Shown here: one piece after another, positions 9,263 through 18,162 of the stretch | Layout: the number at the start of each line of letters is the position of its first letter | Position numbering within the stretch: the stretch's first letter is position 1 | NCBI GenBank assembly: GCA_003216415.1 | Contig: QCIY01000001.1 | Location: forward strand, 62,001 to 126,000 | Direction: 5' to 3' | Origin: Prochlorococcus sp. AG-402-O16 | Lineage (GTDB): Bacteria; Cyanobacteriota; Cyanobacteriia; PCC-6307; Cyanobiaceae | Length of the DNA stretch: 64,000 nt | Notes under the pieces: model-generated | What the model was told of the DNA's origin: nothing | The model's input: only the letters and a program-made list of their open reading frames with translations | The model's database searches: none | Position numbers and translations under genes: made by a program

Positions 9263-9834
9263 GGATCAATTTCTTTTTTATATCTCTCTTCACAATCTTT
9301 AATCACTTTAACAGCTTCTTCTGACCCAAAAAAACCATTAACAGTACATGTTCCAGGTTTTTTTAGATCTTTGTAGTGTTCCCAATAATACTTTGTTTCT
9401 TTTAACCAATGCTCTCCAAGATCTTCAAAACTTGAGATATGATCCATTCTTTTATCATCTGCCAGAACCGCTATTACTTTATCATCGACCTCTCCACCAT
9501 CATCAAATTTCATCACCCCAATAATCCTTGCCTCCACAATAGATCCAGGTATCAATGGCTCGGTTACACTAACAATTTCCACATCAAGTGGATCCCCATC
9601 TTCATCCCATGTCCTAGGTATACAGCCATAAGCAAAAGGATAAGCAAGTGATGAATAACCCACCCTATCAAGTTTAAGGTGGCCCGTTTCTGTAATTAAT
9701 TCATATTTGTTAATAGTATTAGAATTCAATTCAACGATAGTATTAACTGTTGTATTTGAACTATCAGTGAAAGCATCTAGTATATGTAATAAATTTGGAG
9801 TAACCCTGCTTGGGGGTTGATTAAGGTTTGCCAT
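9247..9834 (-). CDS. ppa: Inorganic pyrophosphatase (family I)
   Basis: Hydrolyses pyrophosphate and so pulls biosynthetic reactions forward. The metal-binding signature DEDGDPLDVEIV sits near residues 77-88, and further Asp and Lys residues typical of the family follow (VIAVLADDKRMDH). I start at the second of two adjacent Met codons (MANLNQPPS, 195 residues); the first Met adds one residue. Soluble and cytoplasmic. Its stop is immediately next to the hemC stop. Confidence 0.95.
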   Translation of the reverse strand: MANLNQPPSRVTPNLLHILDAFTDSSNTTVNTIVELNSNTINKYELITETGHLKLDRVGYSSLAYPFAYGCIPRTWDEDGDPLDVEIVSVTEPLIPGSIVEARIIGVMKFDDGGEVDDKVIAVLADDKRMDHISSFEDLGEHWLKETKYYWEHYKDLKKPGTCTVNGFFGSEEAVKVIKDCEERYKKEIDPKLVN

Positions 9835-9897
9835 CAAAAAATAATTTTTGTTTTATCTTACATCCTCACACTCAATCAAATTCTTTAAAAGTAATTT

Positions 9898-11400
9898 TCA
9901 GCAAAAATCATTTATCTTAGACTTTAAATGATTAATAAAATAAGTTGGTGATAGTTCTTCGTTAGTGACAGTTCTTACCAATTCCATAGAATTAACTGAT
10001 CTGCCATGTTTATGAATATTATTTCTTAACCAAAAGATGATTCTTTGATATTCACCATTTTCGATTAAATCATCAATCAAACCAATCTCTTTTTCCATTT
10101 GAGTAGATATTTGTGCACTTATAAGATGACCTAACAAATATGAAGGGAAATACCCAAAGGCACCTTCACTCCAGTGAACATCTTGGAGACACCCTTCTGC
10201 ATCATTAGATGGTTTTATTCCTAAAAGTTGACCATATCTTTTATTCCATTCCGCCGGGATATCTTCAGCAGGTAACCCTCCTTCAATTAAATCTATTTCA
10301 AGTTCGGTTCTAATAAGAATGTGTAAACCATAGGTCAATTCATCTGCCTCAACCCTATTTAATCCTGCTTCCAAATGATTAATAGATTCCCAAAGTTCTA
10401 GATAATTGTTTAGCGTACATCCTGCTGAAACGAATTTATTAAAAAATCTTTTTGAAAAAGATTTTGATTTAACTATTCTATTTTCCCAAAATAAAGATTG
10501 ACTTTCATGAATACCCATGGAAGTCGCTTGACCTAAAGGCCAAGCAAACCATTGATGACTTTGAGATGGAAGCCCCTGCTCATAAATCGAATGCCCCCAC
10601 TCATGTGCAGTTGCTAAAAAACTTGATAATGGTTCACCTTCAACAATTCTTGTCGTAATTCTATAATCATTAGGTCCTAAAGTAATTGAAAAAGGATGTG
10701 GAGATTTACCGACAATAACGAGATCTTTATCTCTCCCAAACTCATCAAGTAATTTAGAACATAAATTTTGTTGAGATTCAGTACTTAAGTCCCAATGATA
10801 TTTCTTTGAATTATTAATTCCTCTAATCAAGGCCGGGATAGTTTCTTTTAATGGTTGAAACATTTTATTTAACCACTTCAAACTTAATTCAGGTTCAAAG
10901 GGTTGGGCTAGCGTCTCCCATGGTGAATATTGATCAGATATTTGTTTTGCCTCTTCAATCCGCAATTTAACTAATTCTTCAAAAAAAGGAAGGAAAATTT
11001 TAAAATCTGATTTTTTCTTAGCTTCTTGCCAGCTTCCATACCCTTTAGATTTTGCCTTTGCTAAAGATTCAACTAATTTGGGATCTAAATTTTTTTCTCT
11101 ATCAAATTCCTTAATTAAAAGATTAATATTTCTCTCTTTATCTTTAAAAGTTTGGTTATCGGAATTTTGTTCAGAATCTAATAATTCATTTTTAGCAGAT
11201 TGTATTAAATTTGAAAATTCTTCAGACGAATTTCTTTTATGCAAGACTTTTGCAATATAAGTAAGTTGTTCAGACCTCCAGGAAGCTCCCTTCTTTGGCA
11301 TCCCAGTATTCTGATCCCAATAGAGCGTATTTTGGATTGATCCTAATATTTGAGTTTCCTTAAGATAAGCCCCTAGCTTGTTCCATTGAATTTCAGCCAA
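9898..11400 (-). CDS. M32 family metallocarboxypeptidase (Taq type)
   Basis: A 500-residue zinc or cobalt carboxypeptidase that removes C-terminal residues from peptides in the cytoplasm. The zinc motif HEWGH is visible in ATAHEWGHSIYEQG near residues 265-278, followed by GIHESQSLFWENRIV, the second ligand region typical of M32. Length is normal for the family. It is a single gene between ppa (same strand) and the divergent yjbQ-like gene. In free-living bacteria M32 enzymes are thought to recycle peptides. Confidence 0.92.
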   Translation of the reverse strand: MAEIQWNKLGAYLKETQILGSIQNTLYWDQNTGMPKKGASWRSEQLTYIAKVLHKRNSSEEFSNLIQSAKNELLDSEQNSDNQTFKDKERNINLLIKEFDREKNLDPKLVESLAKAKSKGYGSWQEAKKKSDFKIFLPFFEELVKLRIEEAKQISDQYSPWETLAQPFEPELSLKWLNKMFQPLKETIPALIRGINNSKKYHWDLSTESQQNLCSKLLDEFGRDKDLVIVGKSPHPFSITLGPNDYRITTRIVEGEPLSSFLATAHEWGHSIYEQGLPSQSHQWFAWPLGQATSMGIHESQSLFWENRIVKSKSFSKRFFNKFVSAGCTLNNYLELWESINHLEAGLNRVEADELTYGLHILIRTELEIDLIEGGLPAEDIPAEWNKRYGQLLGIKPSNDAEGCLQDVHWSEGAFGYFPSYLLGHLISAQISTQMEKEIGLIDDLIENGEYQRIIFWLRNNIHKHGRSVNSMELVRTVTNEELSPTYFINHLKSKINDFC

Positions 11401-11509
11401 AAGTTAAGATTTTAATTGAATTTATTTTAAGATAAAAGTTTTAATGTATGCAGAAAAAAATACATTGTTTGTCCATAATAGAATATTAATTAATTGAGTT
11501 TTTACTTAT

Positions 11510-11980
11510 ATGGAACAAATATTTTCGAAATTAGAATTTTTAACACATGGTGAGGGTTTTATAGACATCACACACGATTTAAATTTATTTATTGAAAAAA
11601 ATAATTTTCATTCAGGAATTTTAAATTTAACTTTACTTCATACAAGTTGTAGCTTAACTATTAATGAGAACGCTGATCCGAATGTACTAGGGGATTTAAA
11701 AAAATATATGCAATCAATAGTTCCATATGATTCCTACTTAAGCTTGTCAAAAAATCAAGAAGAAATTCCCTATAAACACTATCAAGAAGGAGCAGACGAT
11801 ATGCCAGCACATATTAAAACATCCTTAACAAACACTTGTTTGTCTTTGAGTTTTCAAGAAGGTAAAATAATGCTCGGGACATGGCAGGCAGTTTATTTAT
11901 GGGAACATAGATTTGATCAAAAACAAAGACTTATAAATCTACATATAGTTGGTGAGAAAAAGCAAAATATTTATAATTAA
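11510..11980 (+). CDS. YjbQ/UPF0047 family protein
   Basis: A 156-residue protein with the UPF0047 hallmarks: LLHTSCSLTINENADPNV in the first third, HYQEGADDMPAHIK in the middle and LGTWQAVYLWEHR near the end. The conserved His and Asp residues suggest metal or phosphate chemistry; homologues have a weak thiamin-phosphate synthase activity, but the true role is unsettled. It heads a plus-strand run with a pterin dehydratase, a COG0523 GTPase and an iron permease, with gaps of 19, 40 and 17 bases. Confidence 0.88.
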   Translation: MEQIFSKLEFLTHGEGFIDITHDLNLFIEKNNFHSGILNLTLLHTSCSLTINENADPNVLGDLKKYMQSIVPYDSYLSLSKNQEEIPYKHYQEGADDMPAHIKTSLTNTCLSLSFQEGKIMLGTWQAVYLWEHRFDQKQRLINLHIVGEKKQNIYN

Positions 11981-11999
11981 ATAGAGTCTGATTACTTAT

Positions 12000-12293
12000 T
12001 TGATGGAACCTTACCTTTTACAAGATGGAGAATTGAAGGAACTAGTGTTCAAAATACCTGGATGGGACATTAAATCTGAAAAAATCCAAAGAGAATTTAA
12101 CTTCGCTAATTTTATTGAAGCTTTTTCTTTTATGACTAAAATTGCACTAATATGTGAGAAATACAACCATCATCCTAGTTGGGAAAATGTTTATTCAAAA
12201 GTAATAATTAGATTAAATACTCATGATTTGGGAGGCATTACAAATCTCGATCAAACATTAGCTTCAGAAATCAATAAAATTTTCGATCAATAA
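12000..12293 (+). CDS. Pterin-4a-carbinolamine dehydratase family protein
   Basis: A 97-residue protein with the family motif EKYNHHPSW near residues 53-61, where the paired His residues act in dehydration of pterin-4a-carbinolamine. Many cyanobacteria have this protein without an aromatic amino-acid hydroxylase, so its substrate may be another pterin, for example in molybdopterin or folate metabolism. Length is normal. It begins with two Met codons. The position directly before a COG0523 GTPase gene is notable. Confidence 0.88.
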   Translation: MMEPYLLQDGELKELVFKIPGWDIKSEKIQREFNFANFIEAFSFMTKIALICEKYNHHPSWENVYSKVIIRLNTHDLGGITNLDQTLASEINKIFDQ

Positions 12294-12333
12294 AAATTAC
12301 AAATTTTGAATTTACTTAAAATAAGTCTTAAAA

Positions 12334-13389
12334 ATGTCTAGAAAGTTATTACCAGTTACGATCATTAGTGGATTTTTAGGATCTGGCAAAACCACATTAT
12401 TAAATCATATTTTAAAAAATCAAGTTGGTATTAAAACAGCTGTTTTAGTTAATGAATTTGGAGAAATTGGAATAGATAATGACCTAATCATAGAAGGCTC
12501 AGAAGACATGATCGAATTAAATAATGGCTGTATATGTTGTTCTATTAATGGCGAATTATTAAATACAGTATCTAAAGTTCTAGAAAGATCTGAAAAACTA
12601 GACTATTTAATCGTTGAGACAACTGGACTTGCTGATCCATTACCAGTTGCTATGACTTTTGCGGCTGGTGATCTTAGAGAAAAAGTCAGATTAGATTCGA
12701 TCATCACTTTAATTGATGGAGAAAATTTTGATTTTGACATTAATAATAAAAGTGTCGCCTATTCTCAAATTTTATACGGAGACATCCTTCTTCTAAATAA
12801 ATGTGATTTAGTAAACGAAGAACAATTAAAGAAAGTAGAAAAGTTTATAAATAAAATAAAAAAAGAACCGAGGATCTTGAGATCAACCAATAGTGAAGTT
12901 GGATTACAAACAATAATGAGCGTTGGTCTTTTTGAGACAGACACTTTTAAATTCGAAAAAGACAGGAAAAATATAGAAGACAATTCACACGATCACTCTT
13001 CTAATTCACACGATCACTCTTCTCATTCTCACGATCACTCTTCTCATTCTCACGATCACTCTTCTCATTCACACGGTTTGCACAATAATATCGAGGGGTT
13101 TACTTCAATTTCTTATGAGACATTTGAACCATTTTCTTTGAGGAAGTTTCAATATTTCTTAGATAATCAAATATCACAAAATGTATTTAGAGCAAAAGGA
13201 ATATTATGGTTTATGGAAAGTGAAAGAAAGCACATTTTTCACCTATCTGGGAAAAGGTTTTCTCTAGATGATGAAGAATGGACAAAAGAAAAATCCAACA
13301 AGATAGTATTAATTGGGAAAGACTTAGATCATCAAACTATTAAGAATCAACTTTCATCATGTAGATTCAATTCAGATAAAACTACATAG
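12334..13389 (+). CDS. COG0523 (CobW/ZNG-like) GTPase with His-rich loop
   Basis: A P-loop GTPase of the metal-chaperone family. Seen: Walker A SGFLGSGKTTLLN at about residues 12-24, the metal-binding GCICCS motif near residue 67, a Walker B region (LIVETTGLADP), and NKCD for guanine recognition. After the GTPase domain there is a loop of four full SHDHSS units and a partial fifth (residues 218-248), then the CobW C-terminal domain with LRKFQYFLD. Such loops buffer zinc or other metals. It is followed after 17 bases by an iron permease gene. The metal handled cannot be read from the sequence; a zinc role is as likely as a cobalt one. Confidence 0.9.
   Translation: MSRKLLPVTIISGFLGSGKTTLLNHILKNQVGIKTAVLVNEFGEIGIDNDLIIEGSEDMIELNNGCICCSINGELLNTVSKVLERSEKLDYLIVETTGLADPLPVAMTFAAGDLREKVRLDSIITLIDGENFDFDINNKSVAYSQILYGDILLLNKCDLVNEEQLKKVEKFINKIKKEPRILRSTNSEVGLQTIMSVGLFETDTFKFEKDRKNIEDNSHDHSSNSHDHSSHSHDHSSHSHDHSSHSHGLHNNIEGFTSISYETFEPFSLRKFQYFLDNQISQNVFRAKGILWFMESERKHIFHLSGKRFSLDDEEWTKEKSNKIVLIGKDLDHQTIKNQLSSCRFNSDKTT
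12985..13077 (+). repeat. 21-bp in-frame tandem repeat encoding a His-rich loop
   Basis: The block CACGATCAC recurs at 12988, 13009, 13030 and 13051 with a truncated copy at 13072, a period of exactly 21 bases (seven residues). Copies 2-4 are nearly identical, which points to recent slippage or recombination, and copy number may vary among strains. Confidence 0.9.
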
Positions 13390-13406
13390 TAAGGTTTAAT
13401 TAATTT

Positions 13407-14954
13407 TTGAAAATACTTTTTAAAGGATTAAAAAAAGCAGTTAACGAATTAAAACTTTTTTATATTACTTCGTTTATTGTTGCACTCTTAGTAATCATTC
13501 CAATTTCCAATTTCCTTCTTGAAGGGGTTCAGTATGTTTTAGGTGGGAATTTTTCATTAGGTATTGCAGGAGGAGAGGAGGTACAAGGAACTTTGAAAGT
13601 TTTAACACTAACAAGTTTACTTGGAGGAGGCTTAGGAACCTTGAATGGATGGTTACTTTCAAATTGTGATTTCAAATACAGAAAAGTTCTTCGTATTTGT
13701 CAGCTAGTTCCACTAGCTGCACCAGCATATCTAATAACAGCTGTTTTACAGGATTTAGGAAGTATTTTTGGGTATCAAGTAACTGGCTTATGGTGGGGGG
13801 TTTTAATACTTTCAATTTCAACCTATCCATATGTATTCATTCTTGCTAACGAAAGTTTTAATAAATTTGGAGTTAATCAAATCAATGCTAGTAGAGGATT
13901 AGGAGTTGGGCCATGGAGGAGCTTCTTCAAGATCGCTTTACCAATGGCTTTACCAGCACTAATAACAGGAATAAGTTTAATGTGTATGGAAGTAATGAAT
14001 GAGTTAGGTACATTTGCATTATTAAATATTCCAAGTATTTCCACAGGAATAGCCGAAAATTGGATTATTGAAGGTAATCCAAAAAGTGCCATTGGATTAT
14101 CTTTGGTAGCCTTGTTAATAATTTTCACTTTAATTATTTTTGAAAAATTCTCGAGAAGAAAATCAAAGAGATGGAGTGAAAATCCTGCATCACAAGATTC
14201 TCAAGGATGGGAATTAAGAAAAGCTAGAGCTTTTTTGGCCATAACCATATCCTTATTTCCTCCAATTTTCTCTTTTGGAATTCCATGTTTTTGGGTTCTG
14301 CTGAATATCGATCAAATTAAACAAGGCTTATCTATAGAATTACTTACACTATCATTAAGAACTATTAGTCTAGGCCTTTTTACTGCATTTATAACGATGC
14401 TATTCTCTTTAATAATTTCCTTATCTAGACGCCCAAATAAAAGCATATTACTGGGACTAATTACAAACCTTGCGGGAATAGGTTACGCAATCCCAGGCAC
14501 GGTATTAGCTTTATCTTTAATAAGCATTTCTTCTTCAAAATTCAATTTTATTGCTATCTGCTTACTAATTTGGGGTTATCTTGTTCGATTTCTAACTATT
14601 TCTAAGGGTTCCATTGATTCAAGTCTTGAGAGAATTTCTCCAAGTCTTGATGAAGCTGCACTTGGACTAGGAGAGAACTGGCTGGGGATCATTAAAAGAA
14701 TTCATCTACCTCTACTCCAAGGACCAATATTTGTAGGATCACTTTTAGTTTTTGTAGATACTATAAAAGAATTACCCATAACTTTTATTTTAAGACCATT
14801 CGATTTCGATACATTATCTGTGAGAATATATCAATATGCTGGAGATGAAAGAATGGTTGAGGCAATTTTGCCAGCCATTCTTATTATGACTTTGGGTCTT
14901 ATTGCATCAATTACATTGATACCAAGTTTAGAGAAAAAAACTAAATTTCTTTAA
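13407..14954 (+). CDS. futB: ABC-type iron(III) transporter permease (FutB/AfuB type)
   Basis: A 515-residue inner-membrane protein with two homologous permease halves, as usual for Fe3+ permeases of the FbpB/FutB group. Each half has a binding-protein-dependent transport loop: AGRG-like ASRGLGVGPWRSFFKIALPMALPAL in pieces near residues 160-185, and LDEAALGLGENWLG with RIHLPLLQGP near residues 412-436. About twelve membrane segments can be counted. The start is TTG. The binding protein (FutA) and ATPase (FutC) genes are not in the window, so the system is split. The 3' end overlaps the convergent YbhN-like gene by 14 bases. I keep the iron call as inference from family resemblance. Confidence 0.85.
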   Translation: MKILFKGLKKAVNELKLFYITSFIVALLVIIPISNFLLEGVQYVLGGNFSLGIAGGEEVQGTLKVLTLTSLLGGGLGTLNGWLLSNCDFKYRKVLRICQLVPLAAPAYLITAVLQDLGSIFGYQVTGLWWGVLILSISTYPYVFILANESFNKFGVNQINASRGLGVGPWRSFFKIALPMALPALITGISLMCMEVMNELGTFALLNIPSISTGIAENWIIEGNPKSAIGLSLVALLIIFTLIIFEKFSRRKSKRWSENPASQDSQGWELRKARAFLAITISLFPPIFSFGIPCFWVLLNIDQIKQGLSIELLTLSLRTISLGLFTAFITMLFSLIISLSRRPNKSILLGLITNLAGIGYAIPGTVLALSLISISSSKFNFIAICLLIWGYLVRFLTISKGSIDSSLERISPSLDEAALGLGENWLGIIKRIHLPLLQGPIFVGSLLVFVDTIKELPITFILRPFDFDTLSVRIYQYAGDERMVEAILPAILIMTLGLIASITLIPSLEKKTKFL

Positions 14955-14962
14955 ACATTTTT
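14926..14962. terminator. Hairpin and T-run inside the overlap of futB and the YbhN-like gene
   Basis: GTTTAGAGAAA (14926-14936) pairs with TTTCTTTAAAC (14946-14956) across a nine-base loop, with one G-T wobble. A short T-run follows on the plus strand. The structure contains the stop codons of both convergent genes (14952-14954 and 14941-14943). It is a plausible factor-independent terminator for futB. Confidence 0.55.
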
Positions 14963-15897
14963 CTAATTAAAAAAGGAACGCTTAATAACAAGTCTGCCGA
15001 TGTAGATATAACTCTAAAGTAGATTAAGCTAACAAGAATTATATTTTGTGGAATATTTCTCCCTGCAAAAAAAAGGAAGCAGGCTTCAAAAACACCGACT
15101 CCCCCTGGAGCTGTTGGGACTACCAAACCTATAGACCATGATATAGAAAAAATTACCAATAAAAAAATAATGTTGATAGCATTACTATTATTAAAAGAAT
15201 TTAGGCAAATATAAAACCCAATAAATTTAGATAAAACAAACCCAATTTCAAGGAATAATGCTCTGGTAGGGAAAAAATTAATTATATTTATTTTCTTTTC
15301 AAATTGGTTCCTTGAATTTGTAAGTCTCAAAACCTCAAATACTTTCCCTTTAAGAGAACCTAATCTTTTTAGTACAAGATGAATTAATTTCCTATTTAAA
15401 AATATTACAGGCAAGATTAAAAAAAAGTAAAGTGGTGAAAAAATTACTCCTAGCGAAGCTAATAGAAAAGAGCCACTCAACATAAAGTAAGGTTCTATAA
15501 GTATCGAATACAAAGCAATCTGAGGATTACTTATTTTTTTTATAAAATTAAATCTTTCAACAAAATGCCAAATACCCCCTGGAACATATTTAAGAATATT
15601 GGTTAAAACATAAAAAGAAACAAGATTATTACTTTTAAATTCTTTCCCAAACCACTTGACTATATATTTCCAAGCGTAAGCGTTAAGAAAAATACTTAAA
15701 ACACAAAATAAAAAAGATAAAAAAAGATTAACTCCATTTTTTTCTAAATTGATATCAAAAGAAATTTTGTCAAAATTATTAAAAAAATAGATACAAAAAT
15801 ATAACAAGCTTGAAATAAAGAAAATATTCTTTAAAACACTAAAATTTACCTTCTTAAAGGATTTCCAATAAGATAAATCGCTTATATTAAATCTCAT
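14941..15897 (-). CDS. YbhN/UPF0104-like integral membrane protein
   Basis: A 318-residue protein with about eight hydrophobic segments. The segments NILKYVPGGIWHFVER (residues about 99-114) and VPTAPGGVGVFEA (about 258-270) are the conserved loops of the lysylphosphatidylglycerol synthase membrane domain / UPF0104 family. In MprF this domain flips lipids; here no soluble transferase domain is attached, so the substrate is unknown. The start codon overlaps the larC stop (ATGA), so the two genes are translationally coupled. Confidence 0.75.
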   Translation of the reverse strand: MRFNISDLSYWKSFKKVNFSVLKNIFFISSLLYFCIYFFNNFDKISFDINLEKNGVNLFLSFLFCVLSIFLNAYAWKYIVKWFGKEFKSNNLVSFYVLTNILKYVPGGIWHFVERFNFIKKISNPQIALYSILIEPYFMLSGSFLLASLGVIFSPLYFFLILPVIFLNRKLIHLVLKRLGSLKGKVFEVLRLTNSRNQFEKKINIINFFPTRALFLEIGFVLSKFIGFYICLNSFNNSNAINIIFLLVIFSISWSIGLVVPTAPGGVGVFEACFLFFAGRNIPQNIILVSLIYFRVISTSADLLLSVPFLIRKMFKEI

Positions 15898-17120
15898 TTC
15901 CAGTTTTCAAAAGGTTTGAAATTTTCACTGGATTCTTTTATGATTTTTCTTATTTCATCAGTTGATTTTTTATGATCTAATTTTAATCTCAAAACCTCGT
16001 CATTTTCTGGTTTCGTAGTGATTGATCCATCTGGTCTCAAAGTCTGTTTAACTTTTATATTTCCAAAAGTTGTTAAACATTCTCCTCTTCTTCTAAGTAA
16101 TATCCACCTAGATTGGATCCTTTCACGAACTCCAATAGTATTAGAATAATCAAACCATAATCGCCTGAAATATTCTCTTTTCTCAATTGGCAAGATTGCT
16201 TGAATAGAAAATCCAATTCTATTTTTTTTCATGTTAATAGATTGATAGGCAACGTCATAAGCGCCCTCAATTCTCAGTTTCTCCACAAAATTTGATATGT
16301 CTTCAGGTGTTTGGTCATCAATCCATGCTTCTTGTATGGATATCTCTTCGCACTTTGGATTAATTTGTTTATTGATAGAATCATCTTCAAATGAAGTTAT
16401 ATTATAAACTCTAACCAAATTGGGAAATGGAAATTTAAGGTTACCAATGCCTACTCCATAAGAGTTAATAGAATATTTTGCAGGAGGTTTTAGAAAATCA
16501 ACTAAATTAGAAAGTAAAGCAATGCCAGTTGGAGTAGATAGTTCAGCATCTATTGAGTCAAAACTGGATACAACTTTAATATTTTTTTTTCTTACTAGTT
16601 CGATTACAGCAGGAGGTGGAACAGATAGTTTTCCGTGTTCTGTTTGAACAAAACCTTTGCCCAGCATTGGTTCATTACTATAAACCTTCTTAGGATTTAA
16701 GTAATTCAATGAAGCACATACTCCTATGATATCCACTAATGAATCGATAGCCCCAATCTCATGAAAATGTACATCCTCAGGTTTGATGCCATGGACTTTT
16801 CCTTCCGCCCTTGCTAAAGATTCAAATACTTTATAAATAATTTTCTTTAATTTCTCTTCTAAGTTCCCATTTAAAATAAGTTCTCTAATACTTCTCCAAT
16901 TTCTTTTAGTTCGACTGCAATCAATACTCTCAACCTTTACATTGATCCCACGGATTGAACAGCTTTTAGATTCTTTAAACTCTAGATTGTATAGATCCGT
17001 TAATCCAAGATCAATAAGTGGTTGTTCAATTACTTTTTGAGGCACCCCTAAGTCAAAAAAAGCTCCTAACAGCATATCTCCAGAGATGCCTGGGGAACAT
17101 TCAATAAAAATATCTTCCAT
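15894..17120 (-). CDS. larC: LarC-type nickel insertion protein (DUF111)
   Basis: LarC inserts nickel into the pincer cofactor made by LarB and LarE. The 408-residue protein begins with IECSPGISGDMLLGAFFDLG, the family signature, and contains KPEDVHFHEIGAIDSLVDI with two His and Glu near residues 108-126, and ELSTPTGIALL. Neither larB nor larE, nor a lactate racemase gene, is in the window. It overlaps a YbhN-like gene by four bases. Either the other lar genes are elsewhere or this LarC homologue works with another nickel enzyme; that cannot be decided here. Confidence 0.88.
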   Translation of the reverse strand: MEDIFIECSPGISGDMLLGAFFDLGVPQKVIEQPLIDLGLTDLYNLEFKESKSCSIRGINVKVESIDCSRTKRNWRSIRELILNGNLEEKLKKIIYKVFESLARAEGKVHGIKPEDVHFHEIGAIDSLVDIIGVCASLNYLNPKKVYSNEPMLGKGFVQTEHGKLSVPPPAVIELVRKKNIKVVSSFDSIDAELSTPTGIALLSNLVDFLKPPAKYSINSYGVGIGNLKFPFPNLVRVYNITSFEDDSINKQINPKCEEISIQEAWIDDQTPEDISNFVEKLRIEGAYDVAYQSINMKKNRIGFSIQAILPIEKREYFRRLWFDYSNTIGVRERIQSRWILLRRRGECLTTFGNIKVKQTLRPDGSITTKPENDEVLRLKLDHKKSTDEIRKIIKESSENFKPFENWK

Positions 17121-17161
17121 AAACCTTAGATTCCTTTATGGTAAAAAATTTGCAATAACGA

Positions 17162-17767
17162 TCAACTTATAATTTTTTTTGGAAGATTTTTTTCAATAAC
17201 TTCGTAATTAAGTAATTTCAATGAATTTCCATCTCTTATTACATCTAAACTTACAAAACTATTCAGAAGTTCAAGGGAAAGCTCCCCTTTTATGACTAAT
17301 TTAAAATTTTTGTTTTTTAAATTCTGTAGCTTTGAAGCAGAACAGATTTTAATAACGACCTCTTTTTTTTGAGAGTTTACAAAAACTAATACTCCCCTGA
17401 CAGAAAAATAGTTATCTTTTAAATCTAATTCCTCTAATAATTTAGAGAAGTTTTTTTGTGAAGAGTTATTTGCAAAATCATTAAGCTGATAAGGGTCCCA
17501 GATGCCCGCAACCTGTAAATGCAAGTTTTGAGTATTTTTATTCTTAGGATAAACAATCCAAAAATAACTTTTCTTTAAATCAATATGCTTTTTTAGAAGA
17601 GATAATGCTTTCCCTAATATTACAGTTTCAATTTTTTCCCCTTTATTATCAGTTAAATAGCCTCTATTTAACTCCTCACTATCATGGGGGTTAAATTTAC
17701 CATTAACTATTCCAATTGCTCTGTACTGCAATTTATTTGTAACTTTTGGGATAGGATTTTTTAACAT
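17162..17767 (-). CDS. Conserved-looking protein of unknown function
   Basis: A 201-residue, basic and soluble protein that I do not recognise. Its first half has YRAIGIVNGKF and a WIVYPK strand; the second half contains YFSVRGVLVFVN and FKLVIKGEL, suggesting a beta-rich fold. No signal peptide or membrane segment is evident. It lies between larC and a 99-codon exported protein, all on the minus strand with gaps of about 40 bases. Confidence 0.7.
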   Translation of the reverse strand: MLKNPIPKVTNKLQYRAIGIVNGKFNPHDSEELNRGYLTDNKGEKIETVILGKALSLLKKHIDLKKSYFWIVYPKNKNTQNLHLQVAGIWDPYQLNDFANNSSQKNFSKLLEELDLKDNYFSVRGVLVFVNSQKKEVVIKICSASKLQNLKNKNFKLVIKGELSLELLNSFVSLDVIRDGNSLKLLNYEVIEKNLPKKIIS

Positions 17768-17806
17768 ATTAAAAAATTGAAAATAACATTTAACTTATTA
17801 AATTCC

Positions 17807-18106
17807 TTATTTTTCCTCCAAACTATTAAAAGACTTTAACGCATCGTCTATAGCATCAGAAGGTTTAGTCGCATCATTTAAACTATTAAATTTCCTAATC
17901 ATTTCTACAAGTTCAAATGGATTAGTAGGGATGACTGATTTATCCTCTTCACTTTTAGTAGAGTTATCAATTTGCAATTCCTCAAATAAAGTTTCAGCAT
18001 TTAGTAAATCGCCTTTTAAAGAAATTAAAGAAATTAGAAATATAATTAGATAAATTGGTTTTGAAAAATTTTTAGAAAAATAAATTTTCATTTTATTTAT
18101 TTTCAA
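17807..18106 (-). CDS. Small putative exported protein, unknown function
   Basis: A 99-residue protein with a basic N-terminus, one hydrophobic segment (about residues 17-31) and a possible signal peptidase site after LLNAE. The remainder is polar and helical, with FELVEMIRKFNSLNDA and DDALKSFNSLEEK. An internal Met at residue 6 is an alternative start. No family is recognised. It diverges from xthA with 56 bases between start codons. Confidence 0.6.
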   Translation of the reverse strand: MKINKMKIYFSKNFSKPIYLIIFLISLISLKGDLLNAETLFEELQIDNSTKSEEDKSVIPTNPFELVEMIRKFNSLNDATKPSDAIDDALKSFNSLEEK

Positions 18107-18162
18107 AATTCTTTAATGCCAAAATTTTTTGTTATTTTAATTTTACATATTTTAGTAGAAAT

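Noticed and set aside
9861-9873. A CCTCACAC stretch resembling the conserved loop of the cyanobacterial small RNA Yfr1
   Set aside because: The full 11-base Yfr1 motif is not matched, no flanking hairpins are seen, and the locus lies between ppa and an M32 peptidase gene, not at the usual Yfr1 site.
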